Shown piece after piece: positions 20,281 through 29,052 of a stretch of 64,000 nucleotides of DNA. Source of the stretch: Geobacter sp. (GTDB taxonomy: Bacteria; Desulfobacterota; Desulfuromonadia; Geobacterales; Geobacteraceae); the NCBI GenBank assembly GCA_003574885.1, contig PJFC01000005.1:62001-126000 (forward strand). Reading direction: 5' to 3'. The notes below the pieces were generated by a model. That model had not been told where the DNA came from and did not search any database. It was given only the letters and a program-made list of their open reading frames with translations. How positions within the stretch are numbered: the stretch's first letter is position 1; each line of letters begins with the position of its first letter. The translations under genes and the position numbers were made by a program.

Positions 20281-20421
20281 GCTGCAATCGCATTCTCCCA
20301 TGTCGCCGCTGGCAAAAGATAACTTTTTGCCACACTTCTGGCACCGCCAGAAGAGGCCCCCTCAGCCGGGAAGTAGGAGCATTTTCCCCTCGCACTCGGG
20401 GCAGGTTTTCTCCGTTTCCAT
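20275..20421 (-). CDS. Small zinc-ribbon protein with in-frame TGA (selenoprotein or nonsense-interrupted)
   Basis: From ATG at 20421, with a strong GGAGGA site 6 nt upstream, the frame reads 19 codons beginning METEKTCPEC, then TGA at 20364-20362, then 28 more codons including LFWRCQKCGKK before the final TGA. CPEC and CQKC together form a zinc ribbon split by the TGA. Eight nt after that TGA an 8-bp perfect hairpin with a GGT loop occurs. Either a SECIS-directed selenocysteine, a recent nonsense mutation, or a sequencing error. Lies downstream of the fumarylacetoacetate-hydrolase-family gene. Confidence 0.55.
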
Positions 20422-20497
20422 GATCATCCTCCAAGAAGTAGTATGGTAAAACTGTAATCCGGAGCGAGGTAAGATGTCAATAATATAAATATAGCTA

Positions 20498-21154
20498 TTA
20501 TTTGACCGTTACCTTGAGAGAACCGATTCCACTGATTTCGGCACACACCCGGTCGCCCTGAACAAGCGGGCCGACTCCGGCCGGTGTGCCGGTTAGAATG
20601 ATGTCGCCAGGTTCGAGGGTGAAAATGGTCGAGATATGGCTGACGATTTGGGTGACGGAGTGGATCATCAGCGAGGTGCTGCCATCCTGCCGCACGTTAC
20701 CGTTAACGGTCAGCCTGATTTGCAACTGTTGGGGGTCGCCGATCGTGCCGGCAGGGACAAAGTCTGACAGGGGACACGCAGTATCGAACCCTTTGGCGAT
20801 CTCCCACGGGAGCCCCTTTTTTTTCAGTTCGTCCTGGACGTCCCGCAAAGTCAGGTCAATGGCGACGCCATAGCCGGCCAGATGGGAAAGTGTCTGGTCA
20901 ACGGGGATGTTCTTGCCGCCGGTCCCGATGAGGAGTGCCAGTTCCGCCTCGTGGTGACAGTTCTTCGAATAGGGAGGAATGACTATCTCACCACCGTCAG
21001 CTATGACTGAAGTGGCCGGTTTCATGAAAATAACGGGCGCAGCAGGCGTCTCGTTCCCCAATTCTTTTATATGATCAACATAGTTGCGACCGATGCAGAG
21101 AATTTTGCCGATGGGGAATTCTTTGCCGACGGTGGGGATACGGGCAGTTCTCAT
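20498..21154 (-). CDS. Fumarylacetoacetate hydrolase family protein
   Basis: A 218-aa protein of the FAH/YcgM fold that acts on 2-oxo or 1,3-diketone acids with Mg2+. ILCIGRNYVDHIKELGN, the HHEAELALLIG metal-binding segment (E-x-E type) and LTGTPAGVGPL are family signatures. GAAGGAG precedes the start. Members act as acylpyruvases, oxaloacetate tautomerases or decarboxylases; the substrate here cannot be chosen from sequence. Confidence 0.9.
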   Translation of the reverse strand: MRTARIPTVGKEFPIGKILCIGRNYVDHIKELGNETPAAPVIFMKPATSVIADGGEIVIPPYSKNCHHEAELALLIGTGGKNIPVDQTLSHLAGYGVAIDLTLRDVQDELKKKGLPWEIAKGFDTACPLSDFVPAGTIGDPQQLQIRLTVNGNVRQDGSTSLMIHSVTQIVSHISTIFTLEPGDIILTGTPAGVGPLVQGDRVCAEISGIGSLKVTVK

Positions 21155-21206
21155 GGACAGTTCTCCTTCATGTTGAGACTGTAATGCTTTGCCGGCTTTA
21201 CAGGAA

Positions 21207-22166
21207 TCACAGATTTCCCACCTTGGCGCATTCTCCCGTCAACCGGCACCCTTGCCACGTTCCTCGACGGCGCAGTTCGTTGACAATGGCGTACCACATC
21301 TGGTTGTTTTTCAGATCCCAGTTGGGAGCAACGCGGATTGCCAAGGGGGCCGAGCCGTAGAGCCGCTGGATGGCGATTTCTGCAGGGAGCCGTTCGAGAA
21401 AATCACAGACCGTTGTTACGTACTCAGCCAAGGTAAGCGGGGTAAAATCTCCACTGCGGTAAAGGTCTGCCAGACTGGTTCCTTCTACGGCATGGAGCTG
21501 GTGGATTTTGAGTGAGGTTACCGGTAGAGATGCTATCAAATCTGCTGTCCGGAGGAAGCCTTCCCTTGTTTCATCGGGGAACCCGTAGATGAGGTGGGTG
21601 CAGAGCTCTATGCCACGTCCAGCCACCCGGTCCACCGCCTGGAGATATTCTGCAAGCGTGTGGCCGCGGTTGATACGTGCCAGGATAGCATCGTCCATGG
21701 ATTGCAGACCGAGCTCAAGACAGACATAGTGATCTCTTGCCAGTTCTTCCAGGAGATCAATTGCTTCATCGCTCAGTGCGTCGGGTCTCGTGCCGACAGA
21801 GATGCCGACTACGTCAGGATGGCCGAGGGCACGGCTGAAGAGGTCACGGAGTTTTGCCGCTGGACCGTAGGTGTTAGTGTGTTTCTGAAAGTAGATGATG
21901 AATTTTTCGCTTCCGAGGCGGTGGCTGTGGTATGCCATCCCCTCGGCCATCTGTGTTTCCAGGGGGATGACCGGTTGGGTGGAGCCTGGAGAGAAGGAGC
22001 TGTTGTTACAGTAGATGCAGCCGCCCCTCCCCCTGCTCCCGTCGCGGTTCGGGCATGTAAAGTCGCCGTCCACGTTGACCTTGCTGACACGGCAGCCGAA
22101 ACGGCGGCGGAGCCAGGTGCCGTAGGAGTTGATCCGGAGCTCGGGATGAATGAGAGTGGCGGGCAT
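21207..22166 (-). CDS. Radical SAM protein, TIGR01212/YhcC family
   Basis: A 319-aa radical SAM enzyme whose cluster motif is the family-specific C-x11-C-x2-C spread (CPNRDG ... GGCIYC). DLIQxxxFQKHTNTYG-type sequence (IYFQKHTNTYGP) is another YhcC-family mark. The substrate is not established for the family. It starts 3 nt after thiE ends, so it is probably transcribed with the thi genes. Confidence 0.9.
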   Translation of the reverse strand: MPATLIHPELRINSYGTWLRRRFGCRVSKVNVDGDFTCPNRDGSRGRGGCIYCNNSSFSPGSTQPVIPLETQMAEGMAYHSHRLGSEKFIIYFQKHTNTYGPAAKLRDLFSRALGHPDVVGISVGTRPDALSDEAIDLLEELARDHYVCLELGLQSMDDAILARINRGHTLAEYLQAVDRVAGRGIELCTHLIYGFPDETREGFLRTADLIASLPVTSLKIHQLHAVEGTSLADLYRSGDFTPLTLAEYVTTVCDFLERLPAEIAIQRLYGSAPLAIRVAPNWDLKNNQMWYAIVNELRRRGTWQGCRLTGECAKVGNL

Positions 22167-22169
22167 GAA

Positions 22170-22823
22170 TCAGTCTTCGTGTTCTTCAGGGAGGAGTGCC
22201 AGGAGAGCCTTTGCTTCATCGCGGGGATTGTCGGCGGTTAGGACAGCAGAAACCAGAGCAATGCCACGTACGCCGCATGCGACGACATCCGGTACGTTGT
22301 CCCTTTTTATACCTCCCAGCGCAAAAACCGGGATCTGGAGGAGGCTGGCGATTCCTTCCAGTTTGGCAGTGCCGAGCGGTTCACCGTAGACAGCTTTGGA
22401 CGGTGTGGGGAACACTGGTCCGAAGGTGATGAAGTCCGCCCCTTTTTCTTGGGCGGTGATGGCGTTGACCTGGTTATGGCAGGATACGCCGATGAGTTTT
22501 TTCTCCCCCAGAATCATCCGCGCCCGGTAGATGGGCATGCTCTCTCCACCAAGGTGGACGCCGTCCGCATCAACCGCCAGAGCAATATCGACGCGGTCGT
22601 TGATGAAGAGCCTGGCGTCATACCGGCCGGTCAGTTTGCGCATTTCATAGGCGAGTTCGTACAGTTCCCTGCTGGTGAGGTCCTTTTCCCGCAACTGGAC
22701 AGCGCGCACCCCTCCCCGCAGGGCTTCTTCCACAACTGCATAAAGCTCCCTCCCACCCGTGTTGCGGCGGTCGGTGATGAGGTAGAAGTTGAAATCTATC
22801 CAGGGCGTTTCCCTGTTTTTCAT
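22170..22823 (-). CDS. thiE: Thiamine-phosphate synthase
   Basis: A 217-aa TIM-barrel enzyme joining HMP-PP and the thiazole phosphate to give thiamine phosphate. VQLREKDL, the [21 protein letters not shown] segment and the [10 protein letters not shown] loop are diagnostic. Its ATG overlaps the thiG stop (ATGA), showing translational coupling. Confidence 0.96.
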   Translation of the reverse strand: MKNRETPWIDFNFYLITDRRNTGGRELYAVVEEALRGGVRAVQLREKDLTSRELYELAYEMRKLTGRYDARLFINDRVDIALAVDADGVHLGGESMPIYRARMILGEKKLIGVSCHNQVNAITAQEKGADFITFGPVFPTPSKAVYGEPLGTAKLEGIASLLQIPVFALGGIKRDNVPDVVACGVRGIALVSAVLTADNPRDEAKALLALLPEEHED

Positions 22824-23605
22824 GCGATTATTCCTTCAATCGGGCTGGAGGCCGTTGCATAGAGTTTCCTCGGGATCCGGCCGGCAAGGTAGGCAAGGCG
22901 TCCTGCCCGTACGGCCAGGTTCATGGCTTCTGCCATGGCTATGGGGTCCCGTGCGCCGGCAATGCCGGTGTTCATAAGTATACCGTCGCAGCCGAGCTCC
23001 ATGGCGATGGCGGCGTCCGATGCGGTACCGACCCCCGCGTCAACGATGACTGGCACCTTGACCGTGTCCATGATGATCCTGATGTTGTAAGGGTTTCTGA
23101 TGCCGAGGCCGCTCCCGATGGGTGCGCCGAGGGGCATTACGGCGGCGCAGCCGATGTCCTCAAGTTTCTTGCAGACAATGGGATCATCGCTCGTGTAGGG
23201 AAGGACGGTGAATCCTTCCTTTACCAGCACCGTCGCGGCCTTGAGCAGTTCCTCGTTGTCCGGGAAGAGGGTTTTTTCGTCTCCGAGCACTTCCAGCTTG
23301 ACAAAGTCAGACAGTCCCGCCTCCCGGGCAAGTCGACAGGTACGGATGGCGTCATCGGCGGTATAGCAGCCGGCGGTGTTGGGGAGGAGGGTGTATTTTT
23401 TCAGATCGATATGGTCGAGGAGCGACTCCTTGCTCCGGTCGCTGATGTTTACGCGGCGCACCGCAACGGTGATTATCTCTGCGCCGGAAACTTCAATCGC
23501 CCGGACCATCTGTTCCATGCTGGCATACTTACCGGTTCCGACCATGAGCCGGGAGGTAAACTCCCGCCCGCCGATGACGAATTTGTCTGGGTTCTGCTGC
23601 GGCAT
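22820..23605 (-). CDS. thiG: Thiazole synthase
   Basis: A 261-aa (beta/alpha)8 enzyme that builds the thiamine thiazole from DXP, ThiS thiocarboxylate and a glycine imine. [17 protein letters not shown] (Schiff-base lysine) and [14 protein letters not shown] are conserved. GGAG precedes the ATG. It lies between thiS and thiE in the riboswitch-controlled operon. Confidence 0.96.
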   Translation of the reverse strand: MPQQNPDKFVIGGREFTSRLMVGTGKYASMEQMVRAIEVSGAEIITVAVRRVNISDRSKESLLDHIDLKKYTLLPNTAGCYTADDAIRTCRLAREAGLSDFVKLEVLGDEKTLFPDNEELLKAATVLVKEGFTVLPYTSDDPIVCKKLEDIGCAAVMPLGAPIGSGLGIRNPYNIRIIMDTVKVPVIVDAGVGTASDAAIAMELGCDGILMNTGIAGARDPIAMAEAMNLAVRAGRLAYLAGRIPRKLYATASSPIEGIIA

Positions 23606-23708
23606 GTACGTGTCTCCTTTTTGTGCGAATGCAGTCAGGCGTGATCATTGTGGTCCTGGAACTGAAAGCTTCCGGCTGCTCGGCAGCGCTTCCGTGGTTT
23701 CTGACGTC

Positions 23709-23912
23709 TTACCCGCCCCCCACGAAATGAACAATCTCGAGCTGATCCCCCTGTTTTAGCAGAGTCGAGGCGTATTCCCCTTTGGGGAGGATATCCATAT
23801 TGAGTTCCACTGCCACCCGTGCCGGATCAATTTCCAGTGAGCGAAGGTAGTCGAGGACCGAGAGAGGGGGGGTGGTCCTGCTTTCGCCATTGACGACAAT
23901 TTCCAGAGACAT
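23709..23912 (-). CDS. thiS: Sulfur carrier protein ThiS
   Basis: A 67-aa ubiquitin-like carrier ending in the essential diglycine (HFVGGG). The C-terminus is adenylated by ThiF/MoeB-type enzymes and loaded with sulfur. First gene after the TPP riboswitch. No thiF is in the window. Confidence 0.93.
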   Translation of the reverse strand: MSLEIVVNGESRTTPPLSVLDYLRSLEIDPARVAVELNMDILPKGEYASTLLKQGDQLEIVHFVGGG

Positions 23913-23945
23913 GGTGTATGGTCCTTGACGGGGTAAATGACTGAG

Positions 23946-23973
23946 TTAAAACAAAAAGGCCGCGGAAGCGGCC
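23946..23973 (-). terminator. Riboswitch-controlled terminator before thiS
   Basis: On the minus strand GGCCGC-TTCC-GCGGCC is followed by TTTTTGTTTTAA. The 5' arm (23973-23964) can also pair with the 3' strand of the riboswitch closing stem (plus 23998-24006), so ligand-dependent antitermination can be read directly. Confidence 0.88.
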
Positions 23974-23997
23974 AAAGAGTTGAGAAGGTCTTGTGGT

Positions 23998-24087
23998 CCG
24001 CTTCCCTACGCCGGCATTAACCGGATCAGGTTCAAAGGGTTGTCCGATCCTGTTCGGATGGGACTCTCAGCCGAAACACCCCCAGCG
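23998..24087 (-). promoter_or_regulatory. TPP riboswitch (THI element)
   Basis: The minus strand shows the two TPP aptamer signatures: CTGAGA after GGGGTG...CGG, and CTTTGAACCTGATC followed by GGTTAATGCCGGCGTAGGGA. It lies directly upstream of thiSGE and is followed by a terminator. TPP binding is expected to free the terminator and shut the operon. Confidence 0.95.
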
Positions 24088-24237
24088 AGATAGCGCCGAT
24101 ATGTGGTTGTCGAGCGTCGTGCAGAGTAGGTGCCCACGACTCCAATACGGTATGTAACCTAGCAATATGGCGTGATTATGTCAACTCTTTTGTTGCCTGA
24201 ACAGGTACTCTCTCACCGGCTGCCGTGGTAAGTTTTC

Positions 24238-24786
24238 TCAAAGGTGTTCATCGCTGGACCAGAAGGCACGTTTCCGTTCCAGTTCAACAAGTCGTTCCTG
24301 TTCTTTGCGGATCTCGTCGTTGCTGTAGGTCCAGATGCGATAGCTTTCAAGGCCGAGAACGGTGAGTCCCGCCGCGAAGACTGCCCAGAAATTTTCGTCG
24401 AGCCCTTTGGCAAAATGATAGAAACCGTAAAAGGCCGCCAGGTAGAGGACGTGGGGGAAGGGGCTTCCTTCTCCCGAGCCACCCATCATTCTGGAAAGGG
24501 TCAGAATTATGGCAGAGAAGCTGTAGAGGACGAGGGCGCCACTGATCATGTTGAAGGATGGCGGCTTGCCCAGCATGGACTGGAATTCGTCGGGGATGGA
24601 AGGAAAGAAGCTGAAATCCCACAGAGCACAGGTGCTCAGCGCGATGAAAAGCGCCAGAGCCCAGAGCCCATGGTTTGCAGCGGCCTGCAGTCTGCCGATC
24701 CTGGTCTTGATCTCCTGGCGGAGCTGGTCAAGGTCTCGGGACTTGTCGATCGTTTCTTCAAGATGGTTTTCAAGGTTTTGCGGCAT
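24238..24786 (-). CDS. Hypothetical three-span membrane protein
   Basis: A 182-aa protein with an N-terminal acidic coiled-coil-like stretch (LEETIDKSRDLDQLRQEIKT), then hydrophobic spans at about 39-57, 80-100 and 115-145, and a basic C-terminal helix. No family was recognised. It is encoded 68 bp downstream of the kinase-less haem sensor and may be its partner, which is inference from position only. Confidence 0.7.
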   Translation of the reverse strand: MPQNLENHLEETIDKSRDLDQLRQEIKTRIGRLQAAANHGLWALALFIALSTCALWDFSFFPSIPDEFQSMLGKPPSFNMISGALVLYSFSAIILTLSRMMGGSGEGSPFPHVLYLAAFYGFYHFAKGLDENFWAVFAAGLTVLGLESYRIWTYSNDEIRKEQERLVELERKRAFWSSDEHL

Positions 24787-24854
24787 GCGTTGGGGTAGCT
24801 TTCTGGCGGTGTCGGCGACCGCTGTGTCGTTAACGGCCGGCAGCAGGTCGTGGA

Positions 24855-25682
24855 TCAGCTGCCGGGGAGGTCCCCCTGTTCACGCTGTGGCCGGGATTCT
24901 CTCAGCTGTCTGGATGTCTGATGAAGGGTGTCGGCAACTTCCTTCAACTCCCCATCCAGGGAAGGAGGAGGAGTGTCAATGTTGCCGCCACGGAGTTCTG
25001 CCGCGTAGCTCCGTAGCAATTGAAGCGGTACAAAGACGCTGCGGCGCAGGAGTGCCGCCACACCACCAATCGTGAGGATAAGGATCATAAAGGTGAATAC
25101 GGCCATCCTTTCCCCCAGGGTTATGAGTGTTTTCCTCAGCGGTTCCTGTGAGAGGCCTATGTCGAGGGTCCCCAGAACCTTCTGGCTCTCGTTGTGGAAA
25201 TGGCAGGGCGCGGTGTAGCAGGACGGTTCGTTGTAGATCGGGGCGGTTATGGCCAGAACCTTTACCCCTTTTTTGTTTTTGAACTGTCGGGCCTGCTCCA
25301 TTTTTCCGAGAGTGGTTAGCGGTTTCGGGCCGTTGTGGCAACCGATACACCCCGCCTCCTTCTTGTCGACGAGATGGTTCAATTCGTCGCTTGCGGCGGA
25401 GAACATGACGAGCCCCTTCTTGTTGAAGATGCGGACATGCTCTACCCCCTGCTGATCGCCGACGTTGCGGATGATGTTTCCGAGCGTTTCCCGATCTGAC
25501 TTCAGCATGGCGTAGCGGGTTGATTTGACGATGGTGTCGGCAAGATTCGCGGCATGCTGCATTGCATCACGGGTCATATCCCGTTTCATGACTGAATAGA
25601 GGAGCAGACAGCAGACTACGACGAAACCTGTTATGGCAAGCGCGACCGGGACTATGGCCCGGGCGGAAAAGCTCTTCAACAT
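24855..25682 (-). CDS. Periplasmic c-type haem sensor protein without output domain
   Basis: A 275-aa inner-membrane protein: TM about 10-31, a periplasmic domain, TM about 190-212, then a HAMP-like linker and an abrupt end. The periplasmic part has a c-haem site CIGCH (112-116) and a CX4CH motif (155-161). It closely matches the sensor half of the histidine kinase at 32-33.7 kb (shared VDKK-A, YNE-SCYTA-CHFH and VLG-LD blocks). The protein lacks any kinase or methyl-accepting domain, so it must signal through a partner or act as a redox buffer. Confidence 0.8.
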   Translation of the reverse strand: MLKSFSARAIVPVALAITGFVVVCCLLLYSVMKRDMTRDAMQHAANLADTIVKSTRYAMLKSDRETLGNIIRNVGDQQGVEHVRIFNKKGLVMFSAASDELNHLVDKKEAGCIGCHNGPKPLTTLGKMEQARQFKNKKGVKVLAITAPIYNEPSCYTAPCHFHNESQKVLGTLDIGLSQEPLRKTLITLGERMAVFTFMILILTIGGVAALLRRSVFVPLQLLRSYAAELRGGNIDTPPPSLDGELKEVADTLHQTSRQLRESRPQREQGDLPGS

Positions 25683-25832
25683 GACATCTCCTTGCCTGAT
25701 ACCTGAATACGTGAGGGCAGAACGTCCCTGTGTGCTCGGGGTTACCTCGCAGCGCCACGGTGAAGCTTATTGGCACTGGCCGATAAACTTCGTCCCGCGG
25801 GACACTCGACCCTCACGGATTCAGATGATGCT

Positions 25833-26822
25833 TTACATGTTTGGATGGCATTTAAGGCAGTCTTCACGTACGGTAAAGGCTGTTTTGCCATCGTGACAAG
25901 CTCCGCAGGATTTACCCTCTTCCATTGCCTGCATTGACACCGGTTTGCTTTTCTTCTTCCCCTGGGGGTAGATGCGGGAATGGCAATCGCTGCATTTGTA
26001 GAGGCTCATGTGCACCTTGTGACTGAACTTGGCATCCCCTGCACCCTTTACTTTGAACTCTACGTCTTTCACCGCGTGACACTTGGAGCAATCCGCCACG
26101 CTGAAAGCATCCTTGCTGTTATGGCAGGCACCGCACGACTTCCCTTTCTCCATTTCTGCCATGGTCACGCGTTTGTTGTGGCCTGCGGCGAAGAGTTTTG
26201 TATGGCAGTCTCCACACTGGTACATCTCAATATGTTTTTTGTGGCTGAAAGGGGTAGGACCGGTCTCTTTGACCTGGAACGATATCTCTTTTACCGGATG
26301 GCAGGTGGTGCACTTGTCGAGGCTGAACGCCTTCTTGCCGTTGTGGCAGGCGCCACAGGACTTCCCTTTGCCCATTTCCGCCATGGTCACCGGTTTTGTG
26401 GGGCCGGTGGGATAGAGGGCAGGATGGCAGGTGCCGCACGTGGGGGTGGCAGGGAGGTGGACATTATGGCTGAAACGGGTTGGCCCGGTTGCTTTGACCT
26501 GGAAGATGACGTCCTTTACCTTGTGGCATCTGGCGCAATCCTTGAGGGAAAAGGCGTTCTTGCCGTGGCAGGCGCCGCAGGATTTTCCCTTGTCCATGTC
26601 TGCCATGGTGTAGGTAACCCTTTTCTTCATGCTGAAGATGGTATCGTGGCAGGTCTTGCAGTTGTTGTTTATCCCCTTCTGGCGGATATGCTGTTTGTGG
26701 CTGAAAATTACCTTGCCTCCTCCTTTGGAGGTATAGGTGACGTCCCGGAGGTCCAGCGCAATGGCCATGACGGCTGAGAATGCAACGACAAGAGCAGTGA
26801 GAAGGATGAAGCGGAATTTCAT
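25833..26822 (-). CDS. omcQ: Dodecahaem nanowire-type cytochrome c (OmcQ-like)
   Basis: A 329-aa periplasmic cytochrome with a signal peptide (cleavage near residue 22) and twelve CxxCH sites. They fall in four repeats of about 75 residues, each FSHxxH, CxxCH, then MxxMxxGKSCGACH, AFSxxxCxxCH and a VKDVxFxVK strand: the c7-type three-haem 'nanowire' module. By haem count, repeat type and position after cbcBA it corresponds to G. sulfurreducens OmcQ, from memory. It has its own promoter and is separated from cbcB by a terminator. Confidence 0.88.
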   Translation of the reverse strand: MKFRFILLTALVVAFSAVMAIALDLRDVTYTSKGGGKVIFSHKQHIRQKGINNNCKTCHDTIFSMKKRVTYTMADMDKGKSCGACHGKNAFSLKDCARCHKVKDVIFQVKATGPTRFSHNVHLPATPTCGTCHPALYPTGPTKPVTMAEMGKGKSCGACHNGKKAFSLDKCTTCHPVKEISFQVKETGPTPFSHKKHIEMYQCGDCHTKLFAAGHNKRVTMAEMEKGKSCGACHNSKDAFSVADCSKCHAVKDVEFKVKGAGDAKFSHKVHMSLYKCSDCHSRIYPQGKKKSKPVSMQAMEEGKSCGACHDGKTAFTVREDCLKCHPNM

Positions 26823-26872
26823 GATTGCCTCCTGTGTAAATGGTAGCTGGTTCCCGGTGGGAGTCGGTGAGG

Positions 26873-26901
26873 ATTATAAGGAACCGCTGTCAATTAGTCA
26901 A
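26873..26901 (-). promoter_or_regulatory. Promoter for the dodecahaem cytochrome
   Basis: Minus strand TTGACT (26901-26896), 17-bp spacer, TATAAT (26878-26873). It implies sigma-70 expression independent of the sigma-54-driven genes upstream. Confidence 0.75.
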
Positions 26902-26936
26902 ATTTAAATATGTTTGCTTAACCAGGCGGACGATGA

Positions 26937-26974
26937 CATAAAAACGGCGCTCCGGCAAAACAACCGGAGCGCCG
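26937..26974 (-). terminator. Terminator after cbcB
   Basis: Perfect 11-bp stem CGGCGCTCCGG/CCGGAGCGCCG (26945-26955 with 26964-26974) followed on the minus strand by a T-run. Confidence 0.9.
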
Positions 26975-26994
26975 CAATGTCGCAGCGGGGGACG

Positions 26995-27642
26995 TCAGTG
27001 ATGGCCTTCTGAGCCTTCTGATTCTTCCCATCCGGTCCACATCGGTTTGAAGTGGGCGAACGGGGTATGTCCCATGGTTGCCAGGTAGACGTGGACGAAG
27101 AGAAAGGCCAGGAATGAGCAGGCGATGAGGTAGTGGGCGCTGACGAGCATCTTGATGCCGCCGGCAACAAGTATCAGTTCCCGCAAAGGCGCAACATTCA
27201 TGATCAGTACGCCGGTAAAAATTACGAGTGGTAGGAGCACCAGCATTATCACGAGGTAACCGGCCTTCTGCAACGGGTTGAACTTGTTATCCGGTGTTTC
27301 GTGATGGGGATTTGGGCTCCCCTTGAAGTAATAAAAGCAGTAAAAGAGCGCCTGGCGCAGAAAACCGCGTTTGATATCCTCCAGATTCGGAACGTAGAGC
27401 TTTGCCAGGCTGCGGGTCACGAACATGTAGTAGAAGAGCCAGAGAAAATAGGAGATGGATACTACGATGCCAGCGGTGTTGTGGAGGCGGATGGCGGCCT
27501 TGTAGGTGCCGAATATGTTCACATATTCGGGAAAGCGTATCTGCAGACCGGTGATGCAGAGGGTGACAATGCCGAGGGCATTAAGCCAGTGCCAGATCCT
27601 GACCGGCATGGGCGTGAGGTAGATGTATTCAGTGGGTTTCAT
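26995..27642 (-). CDS. cbcB: Di-haem cytochrome b, menaquinol oxidoreductase subunit CbcB
   Basis: A 215-aa membrane protein with four main helices. Histidines spaced for b-haem ligation occur in PVRIWHWLNALG, RLHNTAGIV, LVSAHYLIACS and LFVHVYLATMGH. This is the cytochrome b561/thiosulfate-reductase-like fold found in CbcB. Translation begins 2 nt after the CbcA stop. By family and context it passes quinol electrons to CbcA for extracellular electron transfer. Assignment rests on similarity recalled, not searched. Confidence 0.88.
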   Translation of the reverse strand: MKPTEYIYLTPMPVRIWHWLNALGIVTLCITGLQIRFPEYVNIFGTYKAAIRLHNTAGIVVSISYFLWLFYYMFVTRSLAKLYVPNLEDIKRGFLRQALFYCFYYFKGSPNPHHETPDNKFNPLQKAGYLVIMLVLLPLVIFTGVLIMNVAPLRELILVAGGIKMLVSAHYLIACSFLAFLFVHVYLATMGHTPFAHFKPMWTGWEESEGSEGHH

Positions 27643-27644
27643 GT

Positions 27645-28703
27645 TCAGTGCTCCTTTCTGTTTTTCCGGGTCAGGAATCGGAATGTGCCATGGCCGATCG
27701 GCACCATAAGCCCGCCGGCAAGGATGAGGGCGCCGATGATGTTGAGCGGCGTGCTGCGGGTCGAGCCCATCATGTAGAAGTCCGGGGTGCCGTAGAGGAG
27801 ATCGAGTACTGCCCCCTTTTCCACGCCCAAGCGGCTGTACGTTCCGTTCTGATCAGGGAATGCCACATAACTGGTCTGCATTGTCTTCGGACCGGCAGCG
27901 TGGCAGAAAGAGCAGTCCCACCGATTATCGAGGATCTGGTAGCTGTGGGTGACGACTTCGGGGGTCATCATCCCCCAGAGACGCATGTCTTTCCTTCGAG
28001 CTTCGATGTTGAACTTCCGGAGTTCCTGCATCGAAATGGTGCCGTCTTCGTTCTTGTCAACAAGGCTCTTGATATCCTTCCCTGCGGGGACGAGTCGGGC
28101 GAGTTCTTCGTAGGTAGCGACCTTGAAGTCAGCGTGTTTTTTCTTCTCTGGCCGATCCTGTATGTACAGGGTGATCACGTAGTTCTTTGAACCGGTATGG
28201 CAGGTTATGCAGGGGATTGCGTCTACGTGGAGGTCGGCCTGGGGAAGCCACTTGGCGTGGCTGGTAATGATTTTTTGAATGGCATGACACTTGGCGCACT
28301 GGGCATTGATGTCGTCACCCGACACGCTTAAAGGCTTCTTCACTGTATGGGGATTGTGACAATCGTTGCAAGCGGCCTTACTACCGTGAAGGCTTTGGGC
28401 ATATTCGGTTTGGATAGCGCTGTGACATTCCTTGCATCTGGCCTTAGGCGGTCTGAAGCCATCCTGCGGGTGGCCTGGCGTGACACCTTCGTGGCAGGCC
28501 GTGCAGCCGATCATGGCATGGGTTGTAGCGGCAAACATGGCTTCATCGACATAAAGGCGCTCTCCTCCTTTGCCGACAATGTCCTTGCTGCCGTGGCAGC
28601 CGAGACATTTCCCGTTCTCTGCTCCCGTTGCCGCTGCGACGCTGACGACCGACAGCACCAACATGATTAGATACGACATGAGTCTGCATGATTGCATATT
28701 CAC
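27645..28703 (-). CDS. cbcA: Seven-haem c-type cytochrome CbcA, quinol oxidoreductase subunit
   Basis: A 352-aa protein with an N-terminal signal/anchor, seven CxxCH sites (at Cys 33, 67, 90, 112, 136, 165, 264) and a C-terminal TM span (about 318-338). Between haems 6 and 7 lies a canonical EF-hand loop, [12 protein letters not shown] (216-227). In G. sulfurreducens CbcBA is needed for respiration near the energetic limit, and expression depends on BccR; the same genes occur here. GGAGGAGG precedes the start. Confidence 0.9.
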   Translation of the reverse strand: MNMQSCRLMSYLIMLVLSVVSVAAATGAENGKCLGCHGSKDIVGKGGERLYVDEAMFAATTHAMIGCTACHEGVTPGHPQDGFRPPKARCKECHSAIQTEYAQSLHGSKAACNDCHNPHTVKKPLSVSGDDINAQCAKCHAIQKIITSHAKWLPQADLHVDAIPCITCHTGSKNYVITLYIQDRPEKKKHADFKVATYEELARLVPAGKDIKSLVDKNEDGTISMQELRKFNIEARRKDMRLWGMMTPEVVTHSYQILDNRWDCSFCHAAGPKTMQTSYVAFPDQNGTYSRLGVEKGAVLDLLYGTPDFYMMGSTRSTPLNIIGALILAGGLMVPIGHGTFRFLTRKNRKEH

Positions 28704-28762
28704 TTATTTCCTCCTCCGTGCTGGTGTCAGCTTCGTGCTATGACGAGGCAGTGTCACTACGT

Positions 28763-29014
28763 TTAGCGTAAGTCTTGGTCCGTCACGCTTTCAGTAGCCT
28801 CTACCGGTGTTTCTTCTCCTTTTACGGGAGAGCGGAAGGCAGCAATGACAGCCCTGATTCCGTGGGGCACGATGATTATCGCGCAGTACGCCACGAAAAT
28901 CCAGAAAACGATACCGATCAGATCCTCGGGAGGTCCGTCGGTTGCGGCATGGGACGGCATGACGGATGCCAATACAAAGGTGACAGCTGTTAAGATGTGG
29001 ATAGCTTTGTTCAT
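28763..29014 (-). CDS. Small signal-peptide/single-span membrane protein A
   Basis: An 83-aa protein: signal peptide ending SHAA (about residue 24), acidic linker, then one membrane span (IGIVFWIFVAYCAIIIVPHGIRAV) and an acidic tail. It resembles two neighbours (29053-29289 and 29785-30033) in the -GI-F-WIF-G-CALI--Q--PA- pattern. GGGAGG precedes the ATG. Possibly an accessory subunit of the CbcBA complex; function unknown. Confidence 0.75.
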   Translation of the reverse strand: MNKAIHILTAVTFVLASVMPSHAATDGPPEDLIGIVFWIFVAYCAIIIVPHGIRAVIAAFRSPVKGEETPVEATESVTDQDLR

Positions 29015-29052
29015 AGCAACCTCCCGCGTCAGCGTACGACCTTCACAATGTA

